64,000 nucleotides of DNA from Calothrix sp. NIES-2100. Its GTDB lineage: Bacteria > Cyanobacteriota > Cyanobacteriia > Cyanobacteriales > Nostocaceae. The stretch lies in assembly GCF_002368195.1 (NCBI RefSeq), contig NZ_AP018178.1:853738-917737 (forward strand), written 5' to 3'. The notes below the pieces were generated by a model. That model ran no database searches. It was not told the origin of the DNA and was given only the letters and a program-made list of their open reading frames with translations. This document shows positions 34,895-42,918 of this stretch, piece after piece (position 1 is the stretch's first letter; the number at the start of each line of letters is the position of its first letter). The translations under genes were made by a program, and so were the position numbers.

Positions 34895-35297
34895 TTTTTT
34901 GATTACCTTACAGCGTAAATAAACCACCCTTTGACCATGTCTGAAACCCTGCTAACAAGGTAATTACGAATTACGAATTACACGTAGTTATACTAGCTTT
35001 TATCGAGTTATCTTTAGCATATAATGTTCCTTATCCTGTCATAATAGTATCATTTAAAAATCCTTAAAATCTATATATATCAAGCTTTTTCAAGTTTTCT
35101 CTGTATGTAGTGAGTTATTTTTATACAAGTGTTATCAGTTGTTAAATTTACGAAAAATTTAATTACTTATCCGAGTTCTTCATGACTCTCATATTGCATA
35201 TAAGACATTAAGAGAATAATTTGGATATTAATGCAGTAATAAAAATTCACTAATCGCTGAGAGCTATCAAAGATAGATTTCACCAGCGATAATAAAC
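34895..35297. other. AT-rich divergent spacer at the left edge of the cellulose locus
   Basis: It contains a short heptamer repeat (ACGAATT, at about 34963-34980) and otherwise plain AT-rich DNA. Promoters for the GH5 gene and the rightward membrane protein should be here. No gene was seen. Confidence 0.5.
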
Positions 35298-36167
35298 ATG
35301 CTGCAATCTACCTCGTGTTTTATTGGACAAACAACCCAAGTTATAAATATGTCTCTATCTGCATTGCAAAAATTTTTTCTTCCACCTATTATCGCTTCTT
35401 GTGGTGTATTTTCATTGATGTCGTTTCCTCTAGCAACATTAGGGGAAAAGCAAATCGCTATTAAATTTCAAGAAGAACCTATTTTTTACGGCAAGCTGAG
35501 AGATGTTGCTATTCCTTACGTCATATTATCCACCACAATTAGTGTCGGTGCCGGGATATCAGCAGCCGCCTTGTGTGGATGGAGACACTCTTCTCGAAAA
35601 TCAGCAAAATATCAGCAAGAATTATCTCATCTAGAGCAACACTTACAGGAAAAAGAAGCTTTACTGAAGGAACTCAAACAGTCAGAGTCTCGCCTGCAAG
35701 TCACTGGATTGAAGGCTTTTTTGGATGATGATGTACCTTTAGATAACGCTTTCCTTTCCAACACCTTACCTACAAGCTTATCCCAACCTGTTGTAGTGCA
35801 AACTCCACCAGTAGTATATGAACAGCCAGTTCATGCGGTGCCCCATGTTGTAGATCAACAGAAGACAAATAAAACTCTCAGAACTGTTGCAGCTACTGCT
35901 AAATTCGCATCTGCCCAAACTTTCCTTAGCTATGCTCAAACCAACACAAACAATAAAGAAGAATCTATTGCACCAAATCAAGTGAATCAAACCACAATCA
36001 CACCATCTGATTTTGAAGATTTACAAAAACAACTTAGAGAGATGATGTTGCAGATGCAAAAAATGCAGAACAATTTGCAAGTAATCCCTCAACCCACAAA
36101 TACTACGCCAAAAGCTCCAGATAAATTTCAGGTCTACTATGATATTTCCAGCAGCAAACAGTTTTAG
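35298..36167 (+). CDS. Membrane/coiled-coil protein of unknown function in the cellulose locus
   Basis: 289 residues from the first ATG; an ATG at 35349 (MSLSALQKFF) is an equally good start and gives a cleaner N-terminal membrane segment. Two hydrophobic segments (about 27-45 and 72-95) flank a periplasm-sized loop. They are followed by a coiled coil (about 108-140, QELSHLEQHLQEKEALLKELKQSE), a low-complexity Pro/Val region and a second short coiled coil (EDLQKQLREMMLQMQKMQNNL). I do not recognise a family. Its position between two cellulose-linked genes suggests an envelope scaffold role; this is inference only. It converges with the lipoprotein gene. Confidence 0.7.
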   Translation: MLQSTSCFIGQTTQVINMSLSALQKFFLPPIIASCGVFSLMSFPLATLGEKQIAIKFQEEPIFYGKLRDVAIPYVILSTTISVGAGISAAALCGWRHSSRKSAKYQQELSHLEQHLQEKEALLKELKQSESRLQVTGLKAFLDDDVPLDNAFLSNTLPTSLSQPVVVQTPPVVYEQPVHAVPHVVDQQKTNKTLRTVAATAKFASAQTFLSYAQTNTNNKEESIAPNQVNQTTITPSDFEDLQKQLREMMLQMQKMQNNLQVIPQPTNTTPKAPDKFQVYYDISSSKQF

Positions 36168-36203
36168 TGACAATTTGATCTAGGCGCGTATCAGCTTAAA
36201 CAC

Positions 36204-36228
36204 ACCCCACCTTATATTTAGGTGGGGC
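36204..36228. terminator. Short hairpin between convergent genes
   Basis: CCCCACC (36205-36211) and GGTGGGG (36221-36227) flank TTATATTTA. It lies midway between two convergent stops and may serve both. The T-run is weak. Confidence 0.45.
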
Positions 36229-36246
36229 TACGCTCAAGATTTTCTT

Positions 36247-37035
36247 TTAACGCATAAACTCAGACGGAAGCAAAGAAGCATTAGTCTGTCTAGATTTAGC
36301 TGGTGGTATTAATGTCGTTGTAGTGATTTTTGGTTCCGGCAGAATTTGATATCGGTTTCCCCAACCGCCATTGAGATCTTCTGCTTGTGGAAGAGGTGGC
36401 GTTGTTTTAGCTGTAGGTGGAGAGATTAATAAAGTTTGACTTGCTTGTGCATACTTTTCGCCTTCGTTAGTAAAGCGTACTAACTTACCTTCAAGCTCCT
36501 GATTTTCTAGCTTTAGCTTTTCCTCCGACTTAAGATTATCTGACTGTTCCCATTGACCGGCGGGATCGAAAGTAGCGATAAATGTCACGCCACTTTCAGG
36601 CATCAGTTTCATTTGTGTTTGATTGGCTTGCCAAACTTCCTCAAAACTACCATCAGGCGCAACTTGCCACAAATTCAGATCGGCTTGCCACTTTCCTTGT
36701 TTCACTTGTACAACTTGGCGAGCGAGAATTGAAAGTTTATTACTGGTATTAGAGTTCAGCAATACTCCTGGTTGTCCTGCTGTAGGACGTAAATAGCGGA
36801 CTGCTGACACAGTAATGCGACTGGACTCAGGCAAATTTGTACTTCCAGTAATTTTGTATAATATATCACTTTCTGATGATTGAACATTTTGAATTTCTAG
36901 TTGGGTTTCTACTGGTGCTTTTTGAACGCAACCGTAATTGCTAAATAACAGCATGAGACAGGCAAATACCAAGGGAGAAGCAGCAAATAAATTGGTTTTT
37001 TTGTGACAAATAGCCTGCAAATTAAGCTTTTTCAT
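36247..37035 (-). CDS. Putative lipoprotein of unknown function in the cellulose locus
   Basis: A 262-residue protein. The N-terminal hydrophobic stretch ends in a lipobox-like SNYGC (about residues 32-36), so it is probably lipid-anchored after signal-peptidase II cleavage. The mature part contains one beta-rich domain (ILYKITGSTNLPESSRITVSAVRYLRP, VVQVKQGKWQADLNLWQVAPDGSFEE) of immunoglobulin-like pattern, then a Pro-rich tail. I know no named family. It is divergent from the outer-membrane barrel gene and shares its promoter region, which suggests co-regulation with cellulose export. Function unknown. Confidence 0.72.
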   Translation of the reverse strand: MKKLNLQAICHKKTNLFAASPLVFACLMLLFSNYGCVQKAPVETQLEIQNVQSSESDILYKITGSTNLPESSRITVSAVRYLRPTAGQPGVLLNSNTSNKLSILARQVVQVKQGKWQADLNLWQVAPDGSFEEVWQANQTQMKLMPESGVTFIATFDPAGQWEQSDNLKSEEKLKLENQELEGKLVRFTNEGEKYAQASQTLLISPPTAKTTPPLPQAEDLNGGWGNRYQILPEPKITTTTLIPPAKSRQTNASLLPSEFMR

Positions 37036-37252
37036 GGATTAATCGGGTATTTTTAGGTTTCGATTCGGTTTGAGCCGAGGTTTTTCTTTATTTTGCCCAA
37101 TTTAACTGCAATAAATGCAAGGTTTATCAACTTTTAACAAAGTTTTTTTCGCAAGTACAAAATTTGTCTTAATGGATGTTAATACTCAGATTATTTGCTA
37201 AAGTGGCAACATCCAATAAAGTAAAAACTTACTAGTAAATTCAACTAGGCTC

Positions 37253-39004
37253 ATGAGCCAAAAAGTATTCGATTGTCTAAGACTTACTTTTTCAAAACAC
37301 CCCCAGAAGGTGCATTTACTGCTGAGTAATGTTGCCGTCTCAATGTTTTGGGTACTGGCTGGAAGTGAAGCATCTTTAGCTCAAGTAAACCCGATTCAAC
37401 CAGAAGCAAACGATCTGCAAGCAGGTAATACAAACTTGTTACCAGTACCGCCATCGTCTGTACCTGCTTCTCAAGCAGTAGTTGGATTGCAGACAGTGCC
37501 TCCCCCACCGACAGCAGATGGTATAGCGATGCCAAAGGCAGGCTACGCCTACGCACCAATCGCCAATCCCTTACCAAAAACTGTGCAACAACCAGTAATT
37601 AATCTCCAACAACAGGAGAGTGGCTTTATTCAACAGCAGGTGAGGGGAAGAAGAAGTTCTGCTAAACCCCAGGTGACAAAGCCAAAAACCGTAGTGCAGA
37701 CGGCAGTAGGTGGGGATACTTCTGACTTCGGTTTGGGATTGACCAGACAGGGAGAAAATCCACAGCAACAACTACCGCCACTTCCTGGCCAGGTTGTCGC
37801 TCAAGAATTCGCTGCACCTACATCACCGACTTTTAATCAACTACTTAACTCACAAGCAGCTCCATTACCGCCACTTCCAAACACCACCACCACACCACAA
37901 TCTAACCTCTCCACCCCACCAAACCCAACTTTTAATCAACTACTAACTACCCCAACTTCTGTTACGCCAACACAACCAAAAACAATCGCCTCTCAACAGC
38001 AACCACAGTTAACTAGTCGTGCTTTAAAAGAACCCTTTTTACAATTACAAGGCGTATATGTCACTCAAGGAGGTGATACTTCAGCTCGGGCAAGAGTCAC
38101 AGGCGTTTATCCAATTTCTCCTCAAGCCTTATTTGGGGCAACTCTAGACTTAACTAGTGAAGGTAGCACCTTTGATGACTCTAGACGAGAAGGTTTGAAC
38201 ATCAACGAGCTTTATTTAGCCACTTCGATCGCCGGCGTACCTAATCTGCGATTTGTGGTTGGTCAGATAGATTTAACCTCTTATTTTGACCGGAATAGCT
38301 TTGCTAAAGACGGGGCTAGCCAATTTTTTAACCCTGTATTTCAAACAAACCCAGCATTATCAGCCACCGGGATTTCTTCTCGTCCTGGTTTGTTAGTTAA
38401 CTGGAGTGTAACCGACAATATTGAAGCCAAAGCCGCAGTTTTTTCCTCATCAGACAAAATCAGTGACTTTTCCTTAGATGGATTTGCGGGAGAAGTTGCC
38501 GTTCGTTATGGGAATGCGATTATTCGTGGTACTTATGCTTCCGATCGCGATGGTGGTGTTCGCGATAGCTTTGCGGAAAGCTATAGCATTGCTAGGGGAA
38601 ATAATGAATTTGGGCCGATCAAAAGCGATCGCGAAGAAGCATATGGTGTGAATGCCGAAGTGTTTATTCCTAATTTGAAATTAGGACTGTTTGCGCGCTA
38701 CGGTCGCTATGAAAACCGCGACCTAGGAGAGGGTGCAAATACTTACTCCTTGGGAGCCACCTTCGTGGATCTATTTACCCGAGACGATCGCTTAGGAATA
38801 GCTTATGGGCGTGCTTTATCGAACGATGGCTTACGTAGTGGAAATAGACCGGATGTGTTGGAACTTTACTACGATTTTCAACTTGTTCCCAATCTGCGAG
38901 TAGGTTTTACACTTCAAGAACGAGAAGATTTCTCGGATACAGTTTTTGGTGTGAGAGTAAAATCCGAGTTTGATGTGACTCCAAGAGGGAGAAATGCTCG
39001 ATGA
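37253..39004 (+). CDS. Outer-membrane beta-barrel protein, putative cellulose exit channel
   Basis: A 583-residue protein. A signal peptide ends near residue 44 (SEASLA-Q). Residues 45-260 are a Pro/Gln-rich low-complexity spacer containing a repeated PTFNQLL motif. From about residue 262 to the end runs an amphipathic beta-strand pattern (LQLQGVYVTQGG, FGATLDLTSEGS, FARYGRYENRDLGEGANTYSLGATF, LRVGFTLQERED), as in outer-membrane porins. The next gene begins inside its stop (ATGA, 4-nt overlap) and encodes a TPR protein. In enterobacteria BcsC unites TPR and barrel in one chain; here the two parts look like separate, translationally coupled genes. An unrelated porin is the alternative. Confidence 0.78.
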   Translation: MSQKVFDCLRLTFSKHPQKVHLLLSNVAVSMFWVLAGSEASLAQVNPIQPEANDLQAGNTNLLPVPPSSVPASQAVVGLQTVPPPPTADGIAMPKAGYAYAPIANPLPKTVQQPVINLQQQESGFIQQQVRGRRSSAKPQVTKPKTVVQTAVGGDTSDFGLGLTRQGENPQQQLPPLPGQVVAQEFAAPTSPTFNQLLNSQAAPLPPLPNTTTTPQSNLSTPPNPTFNQLLTTPTSVTPTQPKTIASQQQPQLTSRALKEPFLQLQGVYVTQGGDTSARARVTGVYPISPQALFGATLDLTSEGSTFDDSRREGLNINELYLATSIAGVPNLRFVVGQIDLTSYFDRNSFAKDGASQFFNPVFQTNPALSATGISSRPGLLVNWSVTDNIEAKAAVFSSSDKISDFSLDGFAGEVAVRYGNAIIRGTYASDRDGGVRDSFAESYSIARGNNEFGPIKSDREEAYGVNAEVFIPNLKLGLFARYGRYENRDLGEGANTYSLGATFVDLFTRDDRLGIAYGRALSNDGLRSGNRPDVLELYYDFQLVPNLRVGFTLQEREDFSDTVFGVRVKSEFDVTPRGRNAR

Positions 39005-41358
39005 GTCTAAATAAACAAGGCAAAAGCCTAAAGGCAAAAGGTAAAGTCATTGAATATCTTTCTCTTTTGACTTTTTCGTTGTCCCTTTCTACTTATTTAG
39101 TAACTGTGCCACCTTTAGGCAGCATTGCCCCTGTCCAAGCACAGAATTTACCACCGGCGGTAAAAAAGGGTTTTACCTTGTTAAATCAGGGGTTGGTAAA
39201 TGATGCCATCACTACTTTCCAACAAGCACTCAAGGGTCAACCATCATCGTTACAAGCAAGGTTAGGATTAGCGATCGCCTATCGCCGCGCTGGACGCATT
39301 TCCGAAGCCTGGAATGCCTATCAACAGGTAGTAGCAATAGATTCCAATAACCAACTAGCTTTAAAGACGATTGGGTTGCTGGGTACTTATCGTCCTGAGT
39401 GGCAAGCACAGGGAATTACAGCTTTGACAACTTTCCTGAAATCAAATCCCAACGATCTAGAAGCTCTCGGTTACCGTGCGCTACTCTACTCTTACCAAGG
39501 AAAATTTATTGAGTCGCTAGCAGACTACCAACTTGTACTAGCAAATAACCCAACTCCAGATGTCGTCATTGGTGCTGCTCAAACTTATAGCTACACTGGC
39601 GATTTTCCCAAAGCATTGGAGTTGTTTAACCGCTACCAAACCACTGGAAAACCAATTGTTGGCTATGCAGCTGTAGCTTACGGTCGCACCTTACGAGAAA
39701 CAGGTGACACTTTAGGAGCGGTACAGGTTTTAGAAGCCCAGTTAAAGCGCTCAAGTAGCCTTGATGCATTAGCCATAGAGACTCGTAAGGAACTAGCTAT
39801 TGCCTACCTTAGCAATCAACAGCAAGCACAAGCCTTAGCAGTATTAGATCCATTACAAGGTAGAGCAGATGCGGTTTTACCCTTAGCGCGATCGCTCAAT
39901 GAAATTCGCAAACGGATCAATAACCCTACCCTGACACAGCAAGTTATCAATCTCTATAGTCAGGCACTAAACAATACTCCCAACCCTTCCCCCACGCTGC
40001 TGCGAGAAGTTGCGGATGTCTTTAGTGGATTTCCCCAAGGACGGCAAACAGCCCTAAAACTTTATCGACAGGTAGCTTTACAGTTTCCCGGCGATCGCGG
40101 TCTGCTAGTACAGCAATTAGCCTTAGAATCTCAACTGGGAATGGTGGGTAAAAATGACTTAAGACAACGTTTAGCGGCTGTATTGCAACCTCTGCCCACA
40201 GACCGCGTGCAGCTACAACAACTAGCTAACGCCCTAGTAAATATCAATACTCCCGATCCAGAATTTCTATCTGTGTACCAAAATATTTTGCAAGCAGGAG
40301 TGAACGCACCGTTTTTGAATTTCCGTCTAGCTCAGATGTACATCCAGCAAAACGACCTCAATGGTGCAAGGCAAGCCTTAGCAGCTTACACCGCTAGCAA
40401 TAAAAATTCCCAGGATCTAGCCCCGCAATTACTCGCAGCAGAAATTGAGCGCCGGGAGGGTAATTTAGAAGCCAGTGCCCGACGTTACCAAGCTGTACTA
40501 GCTAGCCGTCCCGATAGTAGTGATATTATTGATGGCGCTTTGCGGGGACTGGCTGGTGTGCGGTTGCAACAAAAAAATCTTGATGAAGCTGTAGCAGTGT
40601 ATGACCAACTGCTAGCCCGCAATCCCCAAGATTTACCGACTCAACTAGGACGCACCAGTATTGCCTATCAAGCCAAACGGATTTCGCAACCAGAAGCAGA
40701 AGCCGTTCTGAATAATTGGTTAGCAACACAACCTGCAAGTAATACGCCTTCCGAACTATACAGTTTAGTGGGCGTGCTACCTGCCGACCCCCAACGAGAA
40801 GTTCTATATAATTACCTGTTGCAAATTGATCCCAGTTACCTCCCATTGCAACTACGGTTGGTGCAAGCGATCGCCCAACGCAATCCTGCCCAAGCGCAAG
40901 CAAGGGTAAAACAGTTGATTGTTCGTTTGGCTAATAGCCCAGACTCATATCAGTTACAAGCAGATTTAGCTCGTGCTGCTGGTAACTTGGAACTAGCCAG
41001 CGCTGCTTATGAAAAGATTCTGGCACAACAACCAGATAACATAGATGCCCTGGCTGCCTTGGGAGGAATTCAGTTTGAACAACGCCGCTTTGAATCAGCA
41101 CAAGAACTTTACAATCAAGTGTTGGGACAAAAGCCGGATGACAAAGAGACTAGACGCGCTTTAGCTGGTTTGAGTACGGTTCTTGATCAGCCCTTGTCAG
41201 CATTAGCACAGCTAGAAAAATTACAACTAGAAACCATCTCCCAAGGATCTGTGGATACTGATCTAGATCGCCAGAGGCAACAAATCCAAGAAGACTTTCT
41301 CATGCGGCGAGGTTTTCAACCTGCGTGGGAAGACTCACAACGGCGAAATAAAAATTAG
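39001..41358 (+). CDS. Periplasmic TPR protein, BcsC-like scaffold part
   Basis: A 785-residue protein. The signal peptide (cleavage near PVQA-QN, residue 48) is followed by many tetratricopeptide repeats. Examples are LLNQGLVNDAITTFQQALKGQPSSLQARLGLAIAYRRAG near the start and YEKILAQQPDNIDALAALGGIQFEQRRFESAQELYNQVL near the end. No beta-barrel follows. In Gram-negative cellulose synthesis the TPR part of BcsC spans the periplasm and interacts with peptidoglycan. Overlap with the barrel gene and the following bcsZ, bcsB and bcsA support this role. Annotation as generic TPR protein would also be defensible. Confidence 0.85.
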   Translation: MSLNKQGKSLKAKGKVIEYLSLLTFSLSLSTYLVTVPPLGSIAPVQAQNLPPAVKKGFTLLNQGLVNDAITTFQQALKGQPSSLQARLGLAIAYRRAGRISEAWNAYQQVVAIDSNNQLALKTIGLLGTYRPEWQAQGITALTTFLKSNPNDLEALGYRALLYSYQGKFIESLADYQLVLANNPTPDVVIGAAQTYSYTGDFPKALELFNRYQTTGKPIVGYAAVAYGRTLRETGDTLGAVQVLEAQLKRSSSLDALAIETRKELAIAYLSNQQQAQALAVLDPLQGRADAVLPLARSLNEIRKRINNPTLTQQVINLYSQALNNTPNPSPTLLREVADVFSGFPQGRQTALKLYRQVALQFPGDRGLLVQQLALESQLGMVGKNDLRQRLAAVLQPLPTDRVQLQQLANALVNINTPDPEFLSVYQNILQAGVNAPFLNFRLAQMYIQQNDLNGARQALAAYTASNKNSQDLAPQLLAAEIERREGNLEASARRYQAVLASRPDSSDIIDGALRGLAGVRLQQKNLDEAVAVYDQLLARNPQDLPTQLGRTSIAYQAKRISQPEAEAVLNNWLATQPASNTPSELYSLVGVLPADPQREVLYNYLLQIDPSYLPLQLRLVQAIAQRNPAQAQARVKQLIVRLANSPDSYQLQADLARAAGNLELASAAYEKILAQQPDNIDALAALGGIQFEQRRFESAQELYNQVLGQKPDDKETRRALAGLSTVLDQPLSALAQLEKLQLETISQGSVDTDLDRQRQQIQEDFLMRRGFQPAWEDSQRRNKN

Positions 41359-41527
41359 CGATCGCCAAAATTTCTTTATCGAAGATTAGCAATTTGTAGT
41401 TAATTGTGAACCACCTGAGGGGAACAATAAGTGCAGGTTTCGTGATAAGGAACAACAAAATACCTAGGTTTTCTTTTTCACGAACTGCACCCTTTGTCAA
41501 CGTTTCACAAACCAAACAGTTCTTAGG

Positions 41528-42784
41528 ATGCGGTACCTCTCAAAAGTGGCAGTTATTCTCTGCCCAATCGGTCTATCTGCCTGTGTCTTCGTAGTTAATC
41601 CCAAAGCACCGAACGATAAAACTCCAGTGGCCAATGTCTCTAATACAGATGGTAGCGAAAAAAAATCAGTGTTTTTGGCAGCTTTACCTCAATCCATCCC
41701 CAATCGGGAGTTACTAGTTGAAAGTTGGGATAGCTACCGCCGCAAATTTATTCAAGGTGATGGACGGGTAATCGACTATGAAGCGAGCGATCATTCCACC
41801 AGTGAAGGTCAAGCTTATGCCATGTTGCGAGCTGTATTCATTGATGATCCAGAAACTTTTGCCCTGACTTTAAAGTGGGCAGAAAATAACCTCCTGCGGC
41901 AACAGAATGGCAAACGTACAGACAATTTGTGGGCTTGGAAGTGGGGAAAAAAGCCAGATGGTAGTTGGGGTATTATCGATAGCAACTTTGCCAGTGATGG
42001 TGATATAGATGCCATTACTGCCCTAATTTTTGCATCACGGCGTTGGCAGCGTCCGGAATACATGGAACTGGCAAAAACCAAATTGCAAGATTTGTGGAAG
42101 CTTTCTAGTATTTCTGGGACTGAAGGTAAACGCTATCTGCTTCCAGGCCCTGCTGCTGCATTTGCCCCGAATGAATCCACCCTCTATCTCAACCCTTCTT
42201 ATCTTGCTCCTTATGCTTTTCGCATATTTGCACAAATTGACCCTGGACATGACTGGTTGAGTTTAGTAGACAGCAGCTACCAAGTTCTAGAAAATTCAGT
42301 GCAGCTTTCTACTGTGGGTTTGCCCAGTGATTGGGTGGCGTTAGATTTGAAAACAAATCAATTCCAGATCATGCCAAATTCTAGTGCCCTGAAGAGTTTG
42401 TATGGTTTTGATGCCTACCGAGTGTGGTGGCGGTTATCACTTGATGCAGCTTGGTTCAATTCACCACAAGCGCAGCAATATTTACAGAAATCTACTCAGC
42501 ACCTGCAAAATCTATGGAATCAAAAATCCTATCTCCCAGCACGCATAGATCTCCAAGGAAACTCATTAGTAGATTACGATGCCACCTCCCAATACGCTAT
42601 GTTCTATGCTGCTATGCGCTTGGTTAAACCCACAATAGCACAAGAAGTACTGATGAAAAAATTGCTACCTCAATACAAGCAAGGAATTTGGGGAGAACAC
42701 CCAACTTATTACACCCAAAATCTAGTTTGGTTAGGGTTATTGTCTCCAGATTCACAGCCTAGGGAACTGATTGCAGGTAATTAG
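41528..42784 (+). CDS. bcsZ: GH8 endoglucanase of the cellulose operon, lipoprotein form
   Basis: A 418-residue protein with an N-terminal signal ending in lipobox LSAC (about residues 16-19), so probably lipid-anchored. The GH8 domain has the proton donor Glu in STSEGQAYAML (near residue 90) and SDGDIDAITAL (near 157), the usual aspartate-bearing motif. WDSYRRKFIQGDGRVIDYE is the family N-terminal block. BcsZ is a periplasmic beta-1,4-glucanase needed for efficient cellulose secretion in Gram-negative bacteria. Most known BcsZ are free periplasmic proteins; the lipobox here is a local variation. It lies 169 bp after the TPR gene and is followed by bcsB. Confidence 0.93.
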   Translation: MRYLSKVAVILCPIGLSACVFVVNPKAPNDKTPVANVSNTDGSEKKSVFLAALPQSIPNRELLVESWDSYRRKFIQGDGRVIDYEASDHSTSEGQAYAMLRAVFIDDPETFALTLKWAENNLLRQQNGKRTDNLWAWKWGKKPDGSWGIIDSNFASDGDIDAITALIFASRRWQRPEYMELAKTKLQDLWKLSSISGTEGKRYLLPGPAAAFAPNESTLYLNPSYLAPYAFRIFAQIDPGHDWLSLVDSSYQVLENSVQLSTVGLPSDWVALDLKTNQFQIMPNSSALKSLYGFDAYRVWWRLSLDAAWFNSPQAQQYLQKSTQHLQNLWNQKSYLPARIDLQGNSLVDYDATSQYAMFYAAMRLVKPTIAQEVLMKKLLPQYKQGIWGEHPTYYTQNLVWLGLLSPDSQPRELIAGN

Positions 42785-42918
42785 CCGCAGGTTTTTTGTT
42801 TAGCCATCAAGGAGAGGAGAGGATAGTGATTTTAGATATTTAAATATTAACTACATTCAGAATTTTTACTTAATTAATTAAACGCAAAAACCAAGAAAAT
42901 CTACCATTACCTTATACT

